DNA from: Rhynchopus sp. YZ270_cl-10
Lineage: Eukaryota; Euglenozoa; Diplonemea; Diplonemida; Diplonemidae
DNA: 64,000 nucleotides
Direction: 5' to 3'
Assembly (NCBI GenBank): GCA_964035575.1
Contig: OZ037920.1
Span: forward strand, 124,001 to 188,000
Positions within the stretch are counted from its first letter, which is position 1. Every line of letters begins with the position of its first letter. Positions 43,440 to 54,268 of this stretch are shown here, piece after piece. The notes beneath the pieces were generated by a model, which did not search any database, was not told the DNA's origin, and was given only the letters and a program-made list of their open reading frames with translations. The translations under genes and the position numbers were made by a program.

Positions 43440-44604
43440 CGTGGGGGGCTTGCTTTGTTTTGTGTATGCTTTGTGGTGGGGTGTTATATGGGATAATGAG
43501 TGTAGCTTCCAAATACAAAGCGATGTGTGTGCCAAAAGAATAAGATTCATATACTTTCAGTTCAGAGAATTGAAAGTATTTGAGAGGGTCAACACAGCAC
43601 CCTTTCCTTTTAAAAAAAAAAATATAATTGAGTAAAAGATGGCGCATGAAAGAGGCAATAGGGGGGGAGTGACAATCTCTTTTTTTGGTACAGAGTCAGA
43701 GTTATATCTTTTTTGGGGCTTTCACAGCATCCAACTCAACTGTCGCTACATACAGAACAATGGGGTACAATTGCTAAGGAGAGGGGGGGAAAGGGGGGTA
43801 AGGGATTGTGCGGAAACATTTTTTTTTTCCTCTTCTGAAAAGCTTGTACGTAGTGTAGCACGTCTCTCGAGGATGTATTCCACTTTATTCTTCAGTTCGT
43901 TTTCCTTTTCCCCCACACAAAAAAGAGACAAACAAAATGAGTACTATTTTCAATCGAAAGATGGAGTTTTTTTTTGTCCAGCGTCGGTCTCCTCTTTTTT
44001 GAATAAAAAATCTTTTGTTTTGTTTTGTTTTTTTTTTTTTTGCGACGATCAAAAAATCACTTGAAACGTGTCTCACTGTGCACACACCATTTGACCAGTG
44101 CTCCGCTCTCAGGAAGGCTACCCGCAACTATATTCAATACACTACTAAGGGTGGGTGGGGGTGGCGGACACTACACTGTAGTGCCTTTTTTTTTTTTGGG
44201 CCGAGATCGAGAGACACAAAGCGAGCGGGGGGGGAACTGGGAGGGGTCAAAGTGTTCAGAAAATAAATTTGCCTTTTTGTTTGCACACCCGTTTTGCAAC
44301 TCTCTCAGGTCCATTATAATAAAACAACAAAAAACGTTTGGCTATTTAGAAAGAATACAAGGAGGAGAGGGACTAGGGGAGGGATGGGGACACATGCAAA
44401 AAAAAAAGTGGAAAAAATAATAGTGGAAAAACTAGTACAAAACAGCAAAAAAAAAAGTCATAAGAAAAAGGAAAAGAAAAACTCGAAAAGATGAAATACA
44501 TACATCCACAATGAAACGCTCTACAAAATTGTTTGATTTTTTTTTTAGAGTACCCACATGACAGCAGGCATTACTTTTTTCACAGGATCACTAAAAGAGA
44601 GCAA
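43440..44604. other. Spacer between coiled-coil gene and thiolase (right part)
   Basis: No gene. Family D copy 3 and T/A runs; H12 and H13 lie just beyond. Confidence 0.65.
43834..43890 (-). repeat. Repeat family D, copy 3
   Basis: GAAAAGCTTGTACG lead, TAGTGTAG ... TTCCACT arms and the GAGGATG loop block. Confidence 0.6.
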
Positions 44605-44690
44605 AATAGTGAAGTCGAAAGTGCAAAAAACGCACTCTGGAGCGCAGGCATCTGACGTTCTTCGATTCGAAACCCACGTGGAGACCAGCT
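44605..44690 (-). repeat. Repeat family B, copy 3 (diverged)
   Basis: GTGAAGTCGAAAGTGCAAAA and GCGCAGGCATCTGAC match copy 1; the hairpin part reads TTCGATTCGAAACCC. Confidence 0.55.
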
Positions 44691-44730
44691 GCCAAAGACA
44701 AAGTTTGCGAAAGACTCTGCGAAAGAAAAG

Positions 44731-44775
44731 AAAAGTTTATAAGATGATCCCAAGCCTCTCGTGCTTAGTCACCTT
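44731..44775 (-). repeat. Stem-loop element H12
   Basis: Consensus copy about 205 nt downstream of the coiled-coil gene's stop. Confidence 0.85.
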
Positions 44776-44845
44776 AAAGAAACACTCTACAAAAAGCTTT
44801 GAAAAATAGATGCGTTTTTTTGTATTCACCCTAAAAAAATACAAG

Positions 44846-44891
44846 AAAAGTTTGTAAGATGAACCTAAGTCCTCTCTGTACTTCGTCATCT
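44846..44891 (-). repeat. Stem-loop element H13
   Basis: Second copy about 90 nt downstream of the same stop codon, with a slightly altered loop. Confidence 0.75.
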
Positions 44892-44980
44892 ACGAGGAAA
44901 ATGCTGAAATCTCAACACAGAGAGACGGCACGCAACCAACACAACACAACAAAACACCCCCTCTCTACCCCCCCTCCATT

Positions 44981-47900
44981 CTACCTCTGCCACTTTGCTG
45001 GCTCTGATGCGGATCCGATGAATTTCATTCCCGACACCGACCCCTGCCTTGCTGGAGACCTAATCCCACTCGAGGTCGCAGGAGCAGATGAACCAGGACC
45101 CTCCTCTCTCTCGGGCTTTGCTACTTTGCCTTTGGGAGCTGCTCCTCCACCACCTCCACCTCCACCACCCCCTCCTCCACCACCACCACCACTAGGCTTC
45201 CCCCCAACCTTCGGTTTTGGCTTTGCTTTGAAACTGCCGCTCCCAGACATACTCTGTGGTGCCGTCTTTCTTGGTAATGTTTCCCTCTTTTTCGGGCTTG
45301 CCGGAAGCTCGTCAAAGGAGTGCTGTGTAGACATCCCTGTCGGTGACCCTCCTTCCGAGGTCTCGTGTCTGCCGAGGTCGTCAGACACCTTGCGGAGCGC
45401 TTTGTCATATAAGAGTGCGTTTTCATCGTGCGCTTCGTCGAAATGCTGCGGAGAGGTGCCATGATGCATTTTCTCGTAGGAGGTAAAGTATTTGCCTACA
45501 ATGAAGTTCACCTTGTCCTTTGCAGAATCGTGGATTGCCTTAATCTTTTCGGTACACTCCGTCAAATAGGTCGCAGATATCCGCGCAGTTCCCGACGGTC
45601 CTGCCACCTGCAGTGCCTTTCGATAGGTAGGATCGCTTCCATAAGAGCGGCGTACCTCCTTAGCGGCATCCAACACCAATCGTCTCAAATCCATTATCGC
45701 CTGAACCAACTCCGCGCGAGTGTAGATCATGAACTCCATTTCGTCCTTCTGCTTGGTCACCTCCTCTTCAAGCTTCTGCAGCGCGTCTTCCTTGCATTTT
45801 AACAGATCGATACGTTCTTGTGCCTCTTGTTCACGTGATTCCAACTCTCTCCTGAGTCGCATGAGGTTATCGTCATATGCACCTTCGTTGCGTTTGCAGA
45901 GTCCTTCTAATCGCTCGATGGTTGCTTCGTTGTGTGCCTTTTGTGATTCAAGAGTACTAAGCTTGGCTCTAAGCGCTTCAAACTCTTCTTCGCTTCGTTG
46001 GTTAAGTGGTGGAGGAACCCTCTTAAGGAGTTTAATTTGGTCTTCCAAGCTGGAGTTTCTTTCATTTAAAGTTCGAATGGTGGAGTTGAGTTGCGAAATC
46101 TGCGGTTGAAGCGCTTTGTTCGCAGATTCCGCATCAATGCGAGACCGTTCTGCATCTGCCTCAATTGAATGGATCCTCCCCCTCAGCTCCTCCGCCACCT
46201 GTCTTGCCTGCACCAACTCCGCTCGCACCGACACCAAAATCTCTGCATCATTCTCACTCTTCTTCCCCTGCCTCCGTAACGCCCGCTCCCGCTCCTCCAA
46301 CTCCGCCTCCAATCCTTCAATCCTCGACTGCCTTTCTTCCATCTGCGCTTTAAAAGACATGGCATCCTCTTCATGGATACCTGCCTGTCTTAAGCTTTCT
46401 TTAAGTCGAGAAATATGCTGTTCTAAATTTGTGTTATCAATGTTCTTCTGTTTGATTTGTTTCGCGCAACGATCGCGTTCCCCTTCGAGGGAGAAGTTGG
46501 CAGCTTGCAGTCTGTTTTTCTCCTCCTCCAACGCTTCGTTTTCAGTAGTGAGGGTGCTGTGCTGGTCGCGGAGGTGGGACACCCTTTTGTTGTGTTCAGC
46601 CTCTTTTTGGAGAGCGTCATTGCGTGCGGTGTTCAGCTGCTGACGGAGCGCTTCGATCTGAGAGGAGAGCTCGTCAGAAAAGGCTTTTGCTTCAGACAGT
46701 TCTGCCTCCGTTGCTGTCAAGGTATGCTTCAGTTTGTCTGAAGAGAGCACCGCTTCACGAAGCTTTGTCTGCAAATCTTCAACCTGACGTGCTTTTGACG
46801 TCATATCCGCAGTGCTCTTCCGCAATTCCGCCGCAGATGTGTCTAGAAGGCCTTGAAGTCTCTCTACCTCTTCTTCGATCATGCGTTTCGCTGCCGTTGC
46901 CGAACCCAACTCAGCCTGAACCTGACGAAGCTCTGCCTCCAGCGCCTGAACCCTAGCTGCCCCTTTCTGAACTCTTTTCACCTCAGCTAGGAGACTGTCC
47001 CTCTCGTCTTCTGCTCCTGATAGGCGGTGTTCTGTGCGTTTGCGATCGGCTTCTGATTCGTCGAGGCTATCCTGCAGTTCTTGGTTGGCACGGCGGAGGT
47101 CGGAGGCTTCTTTTGTTTTCGTGTTTCTTGCGGTTTTCTCTGTGTCTAAGGAGTCGGTGAGTTTTGCATTTTGCGCGGTAAGTTGTGACGCATCGTCTTG
47201 CAGTGTGTGTACTTCCAGTTGGAGGCGAGATAAATCGTTTTCGAGCTTGCTTTTCGCAGCAATATCATCATCAGACCGACCCTGAGCCTGCAAAATACGC
47301 TTCGAAAGATGTGCCTTCTCCTCCGCAAAGGCAGCCCTCAACTGCTCTAGGGTCTTTTCGTGTTTGTGGCGGACCGTCGCGGTCTCCTCCGCGCACCGTG
47401 CGTGCCCTTCCTCTGCGAGCCGCACCGCCTTCCGCAAGGCGGCGATAGTTTCCTCAGCGGCGCTCAGCTCTGTGCGGAGCTCTCCACTGCCCCTGGTGGC
47501 CTTCCTCAATGACTCTAATTCCGATGAGATTCTGTCATATTCTGTGCGGCTGACGTATTTGTTGGGGTCAGATGGTGCAGTGGTGGTGGTGGTGGTGTCG
47601 GTTGAGATGGTTGTGTGAGTGGTCAGACGTTGCTCGAGAACGTCATTCTGACGTGCCAACTCCTCAAGCTGTGCGGTGACGTCTGCAAGCTCCTTCTTCA
47701 TCTGCGCTGCCTCCTTCTCGTACCGTTCCTTCATCGCTTCAATACCTCCTAGCTCCTCGGCCCATTCGATCTCTCTTTTGCGAAGCTGGTCCTGCGCATG
47801 CTCGCCTTCACGAAGAAGATACCGTGTCTCGTCATCCTCAGACTGCGTTGCAGCGTCCTGTGGTGGAGGGATGGACACCTGTTGAGCGGGTTGCCGTGCA

Positions 47901-48286
47901 CTACGCAAAATAATTTCCGCCTGCGCATTGACGTGGTCAGTACGGAGGCAGTTCATTGCATCCACTAACCGTGCGTTCTCTGCATTCACCTCATGAACCT
48001 GCTCACGGAGAAGAGGGCAGGTTTTGCATTCCAAAGTGACCAAGGAGTGGTGATGCATCATGTGACTATGCTCCAAAGGTAATGTCTTCACCACCGGTAG
48101 CTCCGGCATCAGCAGCGGTGCAGGAGGGAGAGAAACAGCTTCAGCAGGCATAGGAAGTGGCAATGCCTGTGGAAGCAACGCAGGTGACCCCGTATGAATC
48201 GGCGCCACCCCTATAGACGGGCCCGGCGACGACGTGCTACGAACCTCACGAACCGGCGAGCGGTATCGATCTCTGTGGTATGACAT
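44981..48286 (-). CDS. Long coiled-coil protein with poly-Gly C-terminal region
   Basis: Unknown; 1101 aa, single exon from ATG at 48286. The N-terminal 120 residues are Pro/Ser-rich with a His cluster and CKTCPLL. About 150-900 is heptad-type coiled coil rich in Glu, Lys, Arg, Leu and Gln (for example LEQLRAAFAEEKAHLSKRIL). The last 150 residues are low-complexity: basic, a run of 17 Gly, then Ser-rich up to EPAKWQR. Likely a cytoskeletal or scaffold protein (inference from shape only). The DNA around 45140-45190 is a CCA/CCT-rich microsatellite that encodes the Gly run and may vary in length. Confidence 0.85.
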   Translation of the reverse strand: MSYHRDRYRSPVREVRSTSSPGPSIGVAPIHTGSPALLPQALPLPMPAEAVSLPPAPLLMPELPVVKTLPLEHSHMMHHHSLVTLECKTCPLLREQVHEVNAENARLVDAMNCLRTDHVNAQAEIILRSARQPAQQVSIPPPQDAATQSEDDETRYLLREGEHAQDQLRKREIEWAEELGGIEAMKERYEKEAAQMKKELADVTAQLEELARQNDVLEQRLTTHTTISTDTTTTTTAPSDPNKYVSRTEYDRISSELESLRKATRGSGELRTELSAAEETIAALRKAVRLAEEGHARCAEETATVRHKHEKTLEQLRAAFAEEKAHLSKRILQAQGRSDDDIAAKSKLENDLSRLQLEVHTLQDDASQLTAQNAKLTDSLDTEKTARNTKTKEASDLRRANQELQDSLDESEADRKRTEHRLSGAEDERDSLLAEVKRVQKGAARVQALEAELRQVQAELGSATAAKRMIEEEVERLQGLLDTSAAELRKSTADMTSKARQVEDLQTKLREAVLSSDKLKHTLTATEAELSEAKAFSDELSSQIEALRQQLNTARNDALQKEAEHNKRVSHLRDQHSTLTTENEALEEEKNRLQAANFSLEGERDRCAKQIKQKNIDNTNLEQHISRLKESLRQAGIHEEDAMSFKAQMEERQSRIEGLEAELEERERALRRQGKKSENDAEILVSVRAELVQARQVAEELRGRIHSIEADAERSRIDAESANKALQPQISQLNSTIRTLNERNSSLEDQIKLLKRVPPPLNQRSEEEFEALRAKLSTLESQKAHNEATIERLEGLCKRNEGAYDDNLMRLRRELESREQEAQERIDLLKCKEDALQKLEEEVTKQKDEMEFMIYTRAELVQAIMDLRRLVLDAAKEVRRSYGSDPTYRKALQVAGPSGTARISATYLTECTEKIKAIHDSAKDKVNFIVGKYFTSYEKMHHGTSPQHFDEAHDENALLYDKALRKVSDDLGRHETSEGGSPTGMSTQHSFDELPASPKKRETLPRKTAPQSMSGSGSFKAKPKPKVGGKPSGGGGGGGGGGGGGGGGAAPKGKVAKPEREEGPGSSAPATSSGIRSPARQGSVSGMKFIGSASEPAKWQR

Positions 48287-48731
48287 TGTGTTATTTTTTT
48301 GCCTCTTTTTTTGGGGGGTTTTTTATATCGCCCCCTTTCTGTGTGAGAAAGAGAGGTAAAAGGGGGGAGAGAGGGAGGAGGAAGAGGAAAGATTTAAAAA
48401 TAAAAAAACTCTTTTTTATAAATTCGAAGAAGAAGAAAAAAACAGATACCCCCCCAGATGGTCTGCGCTTTTTTATCGTCCATTTTTTTTTTTTTTTCCT
48501 TCTCTTCCTTTCGATCCGATGCAATAAACGAGGCTCACATGGTCTACCTAAATGGAGGGTTAGTCTATACACCAGACGGTGCACCTCCTTGGTTATTTTT
48601 TCCCCCCCTACTTGGAGAATTTCCTCGCTTTTTAATGTGCTGATAGCTCCACTCTAAGAGGAAAGCCGCCCTTTTTTTATTTATTTCTCTTTTTGTTGAT
48701 AATCTTCATGTGTATCTGCCACCTCCATTTC
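48287..48731. other. Spacer between helical-repeat and coiled-coil genes
   Basis: No gene; purine- and T-rich runs. Confidence 0.6.
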
Positions 48732-50351
48732 TTAGGTAGTCATATCACGAATGGTCTTCTGCAACATAAGCATATTCTTTTGGGTCTCAGGGTTCTTTAC
48801 TTTACCTCGCACAATGGAGAGCGTGTCGAGGAGGCCTGCGTCACGTGCCTCGTAGATCTGCTCGGGGTGGTTCAGGAGGACGTTGCTTATCATGAAGACG
48901 GCTTCTGCGATGGTTTCGTTCTTTGGGTACAGAAGGAGACATTCGTTGAGCAAGAAGAACAGTTTTGAGTGCTTCACCGCTGCTACTCTATCCGCGTTGT
49001 AGGCCCCGGCGGTGTACTTCATATCTAACACCTCTCCCTTCGCCCATTCACCTAGAAAGTGTACAATGCTCATAATCCCTTCTTCATTTCCCTCCCAAAC
49101 GCGGATCTCAAACTTTGCTTTTGAGAGGCCCTCCTTCGTTGCCAGTTTCTGTGCAGCTTCTGTGACTAGCCATTCTTTGGTGAATCCGAGAATATACCGC
49201 AGTTTTTCTGCAGCCAAAACAGTCAATCCAGCGTGAGAACAATTAAGAGGCCAGCGTGCTGCGAAGGCGGCTGCCGCGGCAAAGAGATAGGTAAGACACA
49301 CCATGCCCTGGGGCTGCCTCTCGATGGCGGCCCATTTCGTTTCGCGGACGAGCTTTGCGAATTTGACCAGCCACTTCTGCTCTATGATGCCCTGGAGAAA
49401 GGCAAAGTCCTCAATGTCGGCACGCTTCCTCACCACTAAGGCGACGGCAAGCATGGAATCGGAGATGCACAACCTCGCGTTCACTGATTCCTTTACACTC
49501 GCCTGTGGGTTCAGCAGTACGGCCTCCGGGACCTTCAACAGCCGAGTAACCAAAACAAAATCCTCATGGGTCACACTCCGCAGCTCTGCGTCTCCCATAG
49601 CGACGTACTCCAGGAGCAGAGTGTTGAGCATCATTAGCCGTGTGGGCGACTGTTTGACTAAGGATTGTTGTCTGCATAATGCACGCCACATCTCGCATAA
49701 GTTGTAACGTTGTTTGCACCGTTTAACCTGCGCTTGAACGTCATCGTGTTCAATCCCTGTGTAGTTCTTCAGGACAACACCCAGCAGGGTCGCAGAGGTG
49801 ATGAACTGAAACGAAGTCTCCTCCGATGGGATTGCGGTGCACGCTTGCTGCGCCTTCTTGACTGCTGCGCAGGATTGGAGGAGCACCTCGTGTTTGAGGA
49901 AGAACGCCTCTGCAAGGTCGGGGAGAAGCTGCATCAGACGTGCTAGGAGTTCTTGTCCGGCGGAACGGAGGTTTGCGTCGCGCGCCTTTGACAACTCGAA
50001 GAGGATGTCCAAAAAGGTAGGGTGCTGTGCCACCCATGCCGCCAGTACCGAGAGATAGTCCATAGCATTGGAGTCGCCCCTTTCTGTCCCGTAGAACCCT
50101 TTGTCCAGCGCCTCAGACTCTTCAACGAGGCGTGTCGCGACCTCGATCGCCCCCTCCTCATCACCACCTAGATACGTCCGCTTCAGTCGTCGGTGTGCTT
50201 GTGCAAATGCTTTCGCCCCAGCCTTTCCAAGTGCAGGTCGTGTCCGTAAATCAGGCCGCACCGACTGTACATTAGCAACCCTATTTTTAAACGCTGCAGC
50301 AGAGCAGAACCGCGCATATAATGCGGGTAAAGGGCGGAAGGATCGTTGCAT
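48732..50351 (-). CDS. Alpha-helical repeat protein, possible mitochondrial presequence
   Basis: Not recognised; 539 aa, single exon from ATG at 50351. The first 20-30 residues (MQRSFRPLPALYARFCSAAA) are basic, Ser/Ala-rich and lack acidic residues, as in mitochondrial presequences. The rest is all-helical, with regularly spaced Leu-rich helices recalling ARM/HEAT-type solenoids (for example RDANLRSAGQELLARLMQLL and IYEARDAGLLDTLSIVRGKV near the C-terminus, which resembles an armadillo repeat). No catalytic motif seen. Confidence 0.8.
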   Translation of the reverse strand: MQRSFRPLPALYARFCSAAAFKNRVANVQSVRPDLRTRPALGKAGAKAFAQAHRRLKRTYLGGDEEGAIEVATRLVEESEALDKGFYGTERGDSNAMDYLSVLAAWVAQHPTFLDILFELSKARDANLRSAGQELLARLMQLLPDLAEAFFLKHEVLLQSCAAVKKAQQACTAIPSEETSFQFITSATLLGVVLKNYTGIEHDDVQAQVKRCKQRYNLCEMWRALCRQQSLVKQSPTRLMMLNTLLLEYVAMGDAELRSVTHEDFVLVTRLLKVPEAVLLNPQASVKESVNARLCISDSMLAVALVVRKRADIEDFAFLQGIIEQKWLVKFAKLVRETKWAAIERQPQGMVCLTYLFAAAAAFAARWPLNCSHAGLTVLAAEKLRYILGFTKEWLVTEAAQKLATKEGLSKAKFEIRVWEGNEEGIMSIVHFLGEWAKGEVLDMKYTAGAYNADRVAAVKHSKLFFLLNECLLLYPKNETIAEAVFMISNVLLNHPEQIYEARDAGLLDTLSIVRGKVKNPETQKNMLMLQKTIRDMTT

Positions 50352-50973
50352 GGTGTGGTGGTGGTGGTGGTGGTGTTCTGTGTGATGTGTGGTGTGTGGG
50401 GTTGGTATATGGGAACAGGCATAAGAGTGGGGTGCAAGATGGCCTCCATGTACAACAGAGTCATCTTTCTTAGAAGTGGTGTGTTGGGGGTGGTGTTCAG
50501 ACTGTTAAAAAGCTCGTTTTGATTTTCAATGTATCGTCAATCCCCAGAAGGGGGTAGGTGTTGGATCCAGATGAAAAATTGTCATCATTTTTTTTTTCCT
50601 TTTCCGGCAAAGCTTCTGGGAGAAAATATACGTTCGTTCTACAGTCTACAGGATAGACTGTCATGACGGCAGCTCTCTGGAGGAAACATTGGAGGAGGGG
50701 TCATCATTGAAAATGATAAAAATGATCACCGAATTGGAAAAGTGCCTCAATAGTATCACTGTACTTAGCCACCTTTTTTTTTGATCACAACCAATTCACC
50801 ACTGTCACAACGCCCCACCACATGAGAGCCACTCTGACACTGTACTGATTGTGCTGACTGTGGTCGTAGAGGGGGCCACGCTCAACCTCTATAACCCATT
50901 GCACCCATGTGCACCGCCACACTACCCACCGCATTCCCATGCTGTGGAAACGATGCCCTCACACTCATCCTCA
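50352..50973. other. Spacer downstream of KH copy A
   Basis: No gene; a GTGG-rich tract at 50353-50400. Could hold a further KH exon if the GTGAGT donor is used; none recognised. Confidence 0.5.
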
Positions 50974-52330
50974 CTATTGCCCATCGCACCCGCCTGCACC
51001 ACCGCCACGAGATGGATTCGCGATCTTCCCACGGTATGGAAACGTTTTAAACTCACGTTCAATCTCACTGCGTGCAAAGACGGCGCGTGAGGCAGGGCCA
51101 GAGACAGAGGCAAGTGCCGTGCCGTCCTGCCGCTGTGGAACAGTGATGGTCACGTTGAAGCGCTTCTCAAGCTCCTTCCGTGTGGCCCCACCCTTGCCGA
51201 TGATGCGAGGGAACATCCTTCTGGGTACCTGTATGTTCAGCTGTACGATGTGGTCGCGTTCCCACTCCTGCAGACCTCGTTCGTCACGGCCCCGGCCGCG
51301 TTCGTACGCAGCGTGGTCGCCGAGACGTGCATTTCGGGTGTTCTCTCTGCGGTCGTTTGCTGGTTGTCGGTCGCGTTGGTCGCGTTGTTCCCGTAGTTGG
51401 TCACGTTGTTGATCCCGTTGTTGGTCACGTGGTTGGTCGCGCCATCGTTGCCGGTCGAGGGGTTCTTGCTGCTCTTGTCTTGGTGGCGGTGGCGGTGCAC
51501 CCCGCCAGAGATCGGTGTCCGTGTTGCCGCTTTTGTTGGTGTTGTCGTTGCGTTCGCGTGACCCTGGTAGCCTGCGCCTTGCCTCTGTCTCCTCGTACAC
51601 CTCAGGACCTCGGTGCTGTGGGCTGGAGGAGCGCACACTACCATCACGGATGCCACCCGGTGCAGGGCTGAGGGACGGCATGGCGGCGGGGAAGGAGGAG
51701 GTGCGTGTGGTCTTCTGTGTGTGGTGTGATGTGATGGTCAGGCTTAAAGCCAGGAAAACATTGTATTGATAAAAGACGGCACGACCAACGTCAACAATGC
51801 CCTACATTGGTATGGCTGCAAATGACCAATACCGGTACTTAGTACAAGAAGAACACAAAAGACTTTATTTTTTCCAGCCACCACACGTGGAAAACACCGT
51901 GTATCTAATCTTCGGCTTTATTATTACAGGGTGGCTGTACGTTAGTTCACTTCTCGAACAAGAAAGTGCACCTCACCGCACGGTGGTACAAGAGAAACAC
52001 ATATGAGGACCAACCTAATCCTCTTCACCCTGAAACAAAGGAAGTGCATACCGCTGCGTCCACTGACGCCGACGTGCCTGTGGAGAGCACACACCCATCT
52101 GCCTGCGCACGCTGCAGAAACTGTATCTGGTTTGCCACCGCTGCCCTCAGGTCCCAGACCTGTGTCGCCAACTCGTGCAGCCCTGCTGCAGGGGCGTACT
52201 CCTCGACACGGGCCATAATGCGTGTCTCATTGAATTTAAGCTCGTTCATGGTCGGCGACAGAAGCAGGGTGCGTATGTCCACCTCGGGCGGGAGCGGTGC
52301 GAGGAGCTCTGCATCTGCGCTAAGCTGCAT
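50974..52330 (-). CDS. KH-domain RNA-binding protein, copy A
   Basis: Probable RNA-binding protein. The KH exon is 51714-50974. After a Ser/Pro-rich start comes an Arg-Asp/Gln low-complexity stretch like those of splicing factors, then one KH domain (MFPRIIGKGGATRKELEKRF) with an intact GXXG loop (GKGG). An upstream open exon (52330-52052, MQLSADAELLAPLPPEVD to SASVDAA) ends at a GTATGC donor, and a CAG acceptor at 51717-51715 joins it in phase 0. The same holds in copy B, so I model one two-exon gene. The alternative is two genes, the KH one starting at 51681. The upstream frame stays open to an ATG at 52543. A GTGAGT inside GAACGTGAGT near the KH end could be a further donor. Confidence 0.6.
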
Positions 52331-52497
52331 GTGCACAGCAGGGGGAGGGGAGGTTTTGTGTAAGGGGGATGGGTATGGGTATGGGTGGAATGCGGTGTGT
52401 ACGAACCCGTTGTTATGGGGTCTCCTGCATGCCGTGGTGTGTGGTGCGTTGTGTGGTGGGGTAGAGGATTCAAAGGTTGCGTGACTTTTTTTTTGTT
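51015..52497. repeat. Tandem duplication unit, copy A
   Basis: About 1.5 kb holding the KH gene; matches 52710-54268. Homology ends sharply in a T-run at 52497. Confidence 0.85.
51948..51968 (-). repeat. Intron hairpin, KH copy A
   Basis: CACTT ... AAAGTG arms within the KH intron; position 3 pairs C-G. Confidence 0.5.
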
Positions 52498-52677
52498 GCA
52501 ATTCAGCAAGAGCAGAGTTGAAGGCTGCACGTTCAGGGGGCATTCTTTTTTTTTCAGACTTTCACACAGGCCTTTTTCGGGAGAGCTTTTTGGGTCGTAC
52601 TTGAGGCAAGTGCCACTGCTCGGGTGTGTGTGGGTATCTGGGTACCACAGATTGCAAGACCATTGCCGCGATCGCCA

Positions 52678-54100
52678 CTATTGCCCCTCGGGAAAAACGA
52701 ATTTTTTCACGGTATCCCCACGATACGGAAACGTTTGGAACTCACGTTCAATCTCACTGCGTGCGAAGACGGCACGTGAGGCAGGGCCAGAGACAGAGGC
52801 AATCCTGTTGACGTCCTGCCGCTGTGGAACAGTGATGGTCACGTTGAAGCGCTTCTCAAGCTCCTTCAGTTTGGCCCTACCCTTGCCGATGATGCGAGGG
52901 AACATCCTTTTGGGTACGTCTAGGTCCAACTGCACGATTTGGTCGCGCTCCCACTCCTGCAGACCACGTTCATCACGTCCCCGGCCGCGTTCGTACGCAG
53001 GGTCATCGCCGAGACGTGCACTTCGGTCGTTGTCACGCTCTCTGCGGTCGTTTGCCGGTTGTCGGTCGCGTTGGTCACGTGAATGATCACGTGATTGATC
53101 ACGTGGCTGGCCACGTGGTTGGTCACGTGGTCGTGGTTGGTCACGCGGTTGGTCACGTGGTCTCGGTTGGTCACGTAATTGGTCGCGCGGTTGGTCACGT
53201 GGTCGTGGTTGGTCACGTTGTTGATCCCTTAATTGGTCACGTGGTTGGTCGCGCCATCGTTGCCGGTCGAGGGGTTCTTGCTGCTCTTGTCTTGGTGGTG
53301 GTGGCGGTGCACCCCGCCAGAGATCGGTGTCCGTGTTGCCGCTTTTGTTGGTGTTGTCGTTGCGTTCGCGTGACCCTGGCAGCCTGCGCCTTGCCTCTGT
53401 CTCCTCGTACACCTCAGGACCTCGGTGCTGTGGGCTGGAGGAGCGCACACTACCATCACGGATGCCACCCGGTGCAGGGCTGAGGGACGGCATGGCGGCG
53501 GGGAAGGAGGAGGTGCGTGTGGTCTTCTGTGTGTGGTGTGATGTGATCATCAGGCTTAACTCTCAAGCCAGGAAAACATTGATATTTGCCAACGTAAACC
53601 GGACTCTTACGTGGCCACCTGATCTTGATAACACGACTAGGAAAGGGAAGATTATTTTCGTTGGACGCAGCCAAAAAACACCGTGTATCTAATCTTCGGC
53701 TTTATAATTTGTGATTGCATTTCTCCAACGAGAAAATGCACCTCACCATACGGTGGTACAAGAGAAACACATATGAGGACCAACCTAATCCTCTTCACCC
53801 TGAAACAAAGGAAGTGCATACCGCTGCGTCCACTGACGCCGACGTGCCTGTGGAGAGCACACACCCATCTGCCTGCGCACGCTGCAGAAACTGTATCTGG
53901 CTTGCCACCGCTGCCCTCAGGTCCCAAACCTGTGTCGCCAACTCGTGCAGCCCTGCTGCAGGGGCGTACTCCTCAACGAGTGCCATAATGCGTGTCTCAT
54001 TGAATTTAAGCTCGTTCATGGTCGGCGACAGAAGCAGGGTGTGGAAATCCACCTCAGGGGGGAGCGGTGCGAGGAGCTCTGCATCTGCGCTAAGCTGCAT
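52678..54100 (-). CDS. KH-domain RNA-binding protein, copy B (altered GXXG)
   Basis: Tandem duplicate of copy A. Exon 1 is 54100-53822 and exon 2 is 53526-52678 (KH start by homology also possible at 53493). The Arg-Asp-Gln-Pro stretch is expanded relative to copy A (repeated QPRDQPRPRD-like units). The KH loop reads GKGR (MFPRIIGKGRAKLKELEKRF), so the last Gly of GXXG is Arg. In KH domains this loop contacts the nucleic-acid backbone, so binding may be weakened (inference). Its C-terminus also differs (DTVKKFVFPEGQ). No ATG precedes 54100 in frame, and homology to copy A stops at about 54268. Confidence 0.6.
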
Positions 54101-54268
54101 GTGCACAGCAGGGGGAGGGGAGGTTTTGTGTAAGGGGGATGGGTATGGGTGTGGGTGGAATGCGGTGTGTACGAACCCGTTGTTATGGGGTATCCTGCAT
54201 GCCGTGGTGTGTGGTGCGTTGTGTGGTGGGGTAGAGGATTCAAAGGTTGCGTGACTTTTTTTTTGTTG
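52710..54268. repeat. Tandem duplication unit, copy B
   Basis: Second copy, separated by 212 unrelated bases. It has an expanded Arg-Asp-coding stretch. Confidence 0.85.
53718..53738 (-). repeat. Intron hairpin, KH copy B
   Basis: CATTTCTC ... GAGAAAATG arms; position 3 pairs T-A, a compensatory change relative to copy A. Confidence 0.5.
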
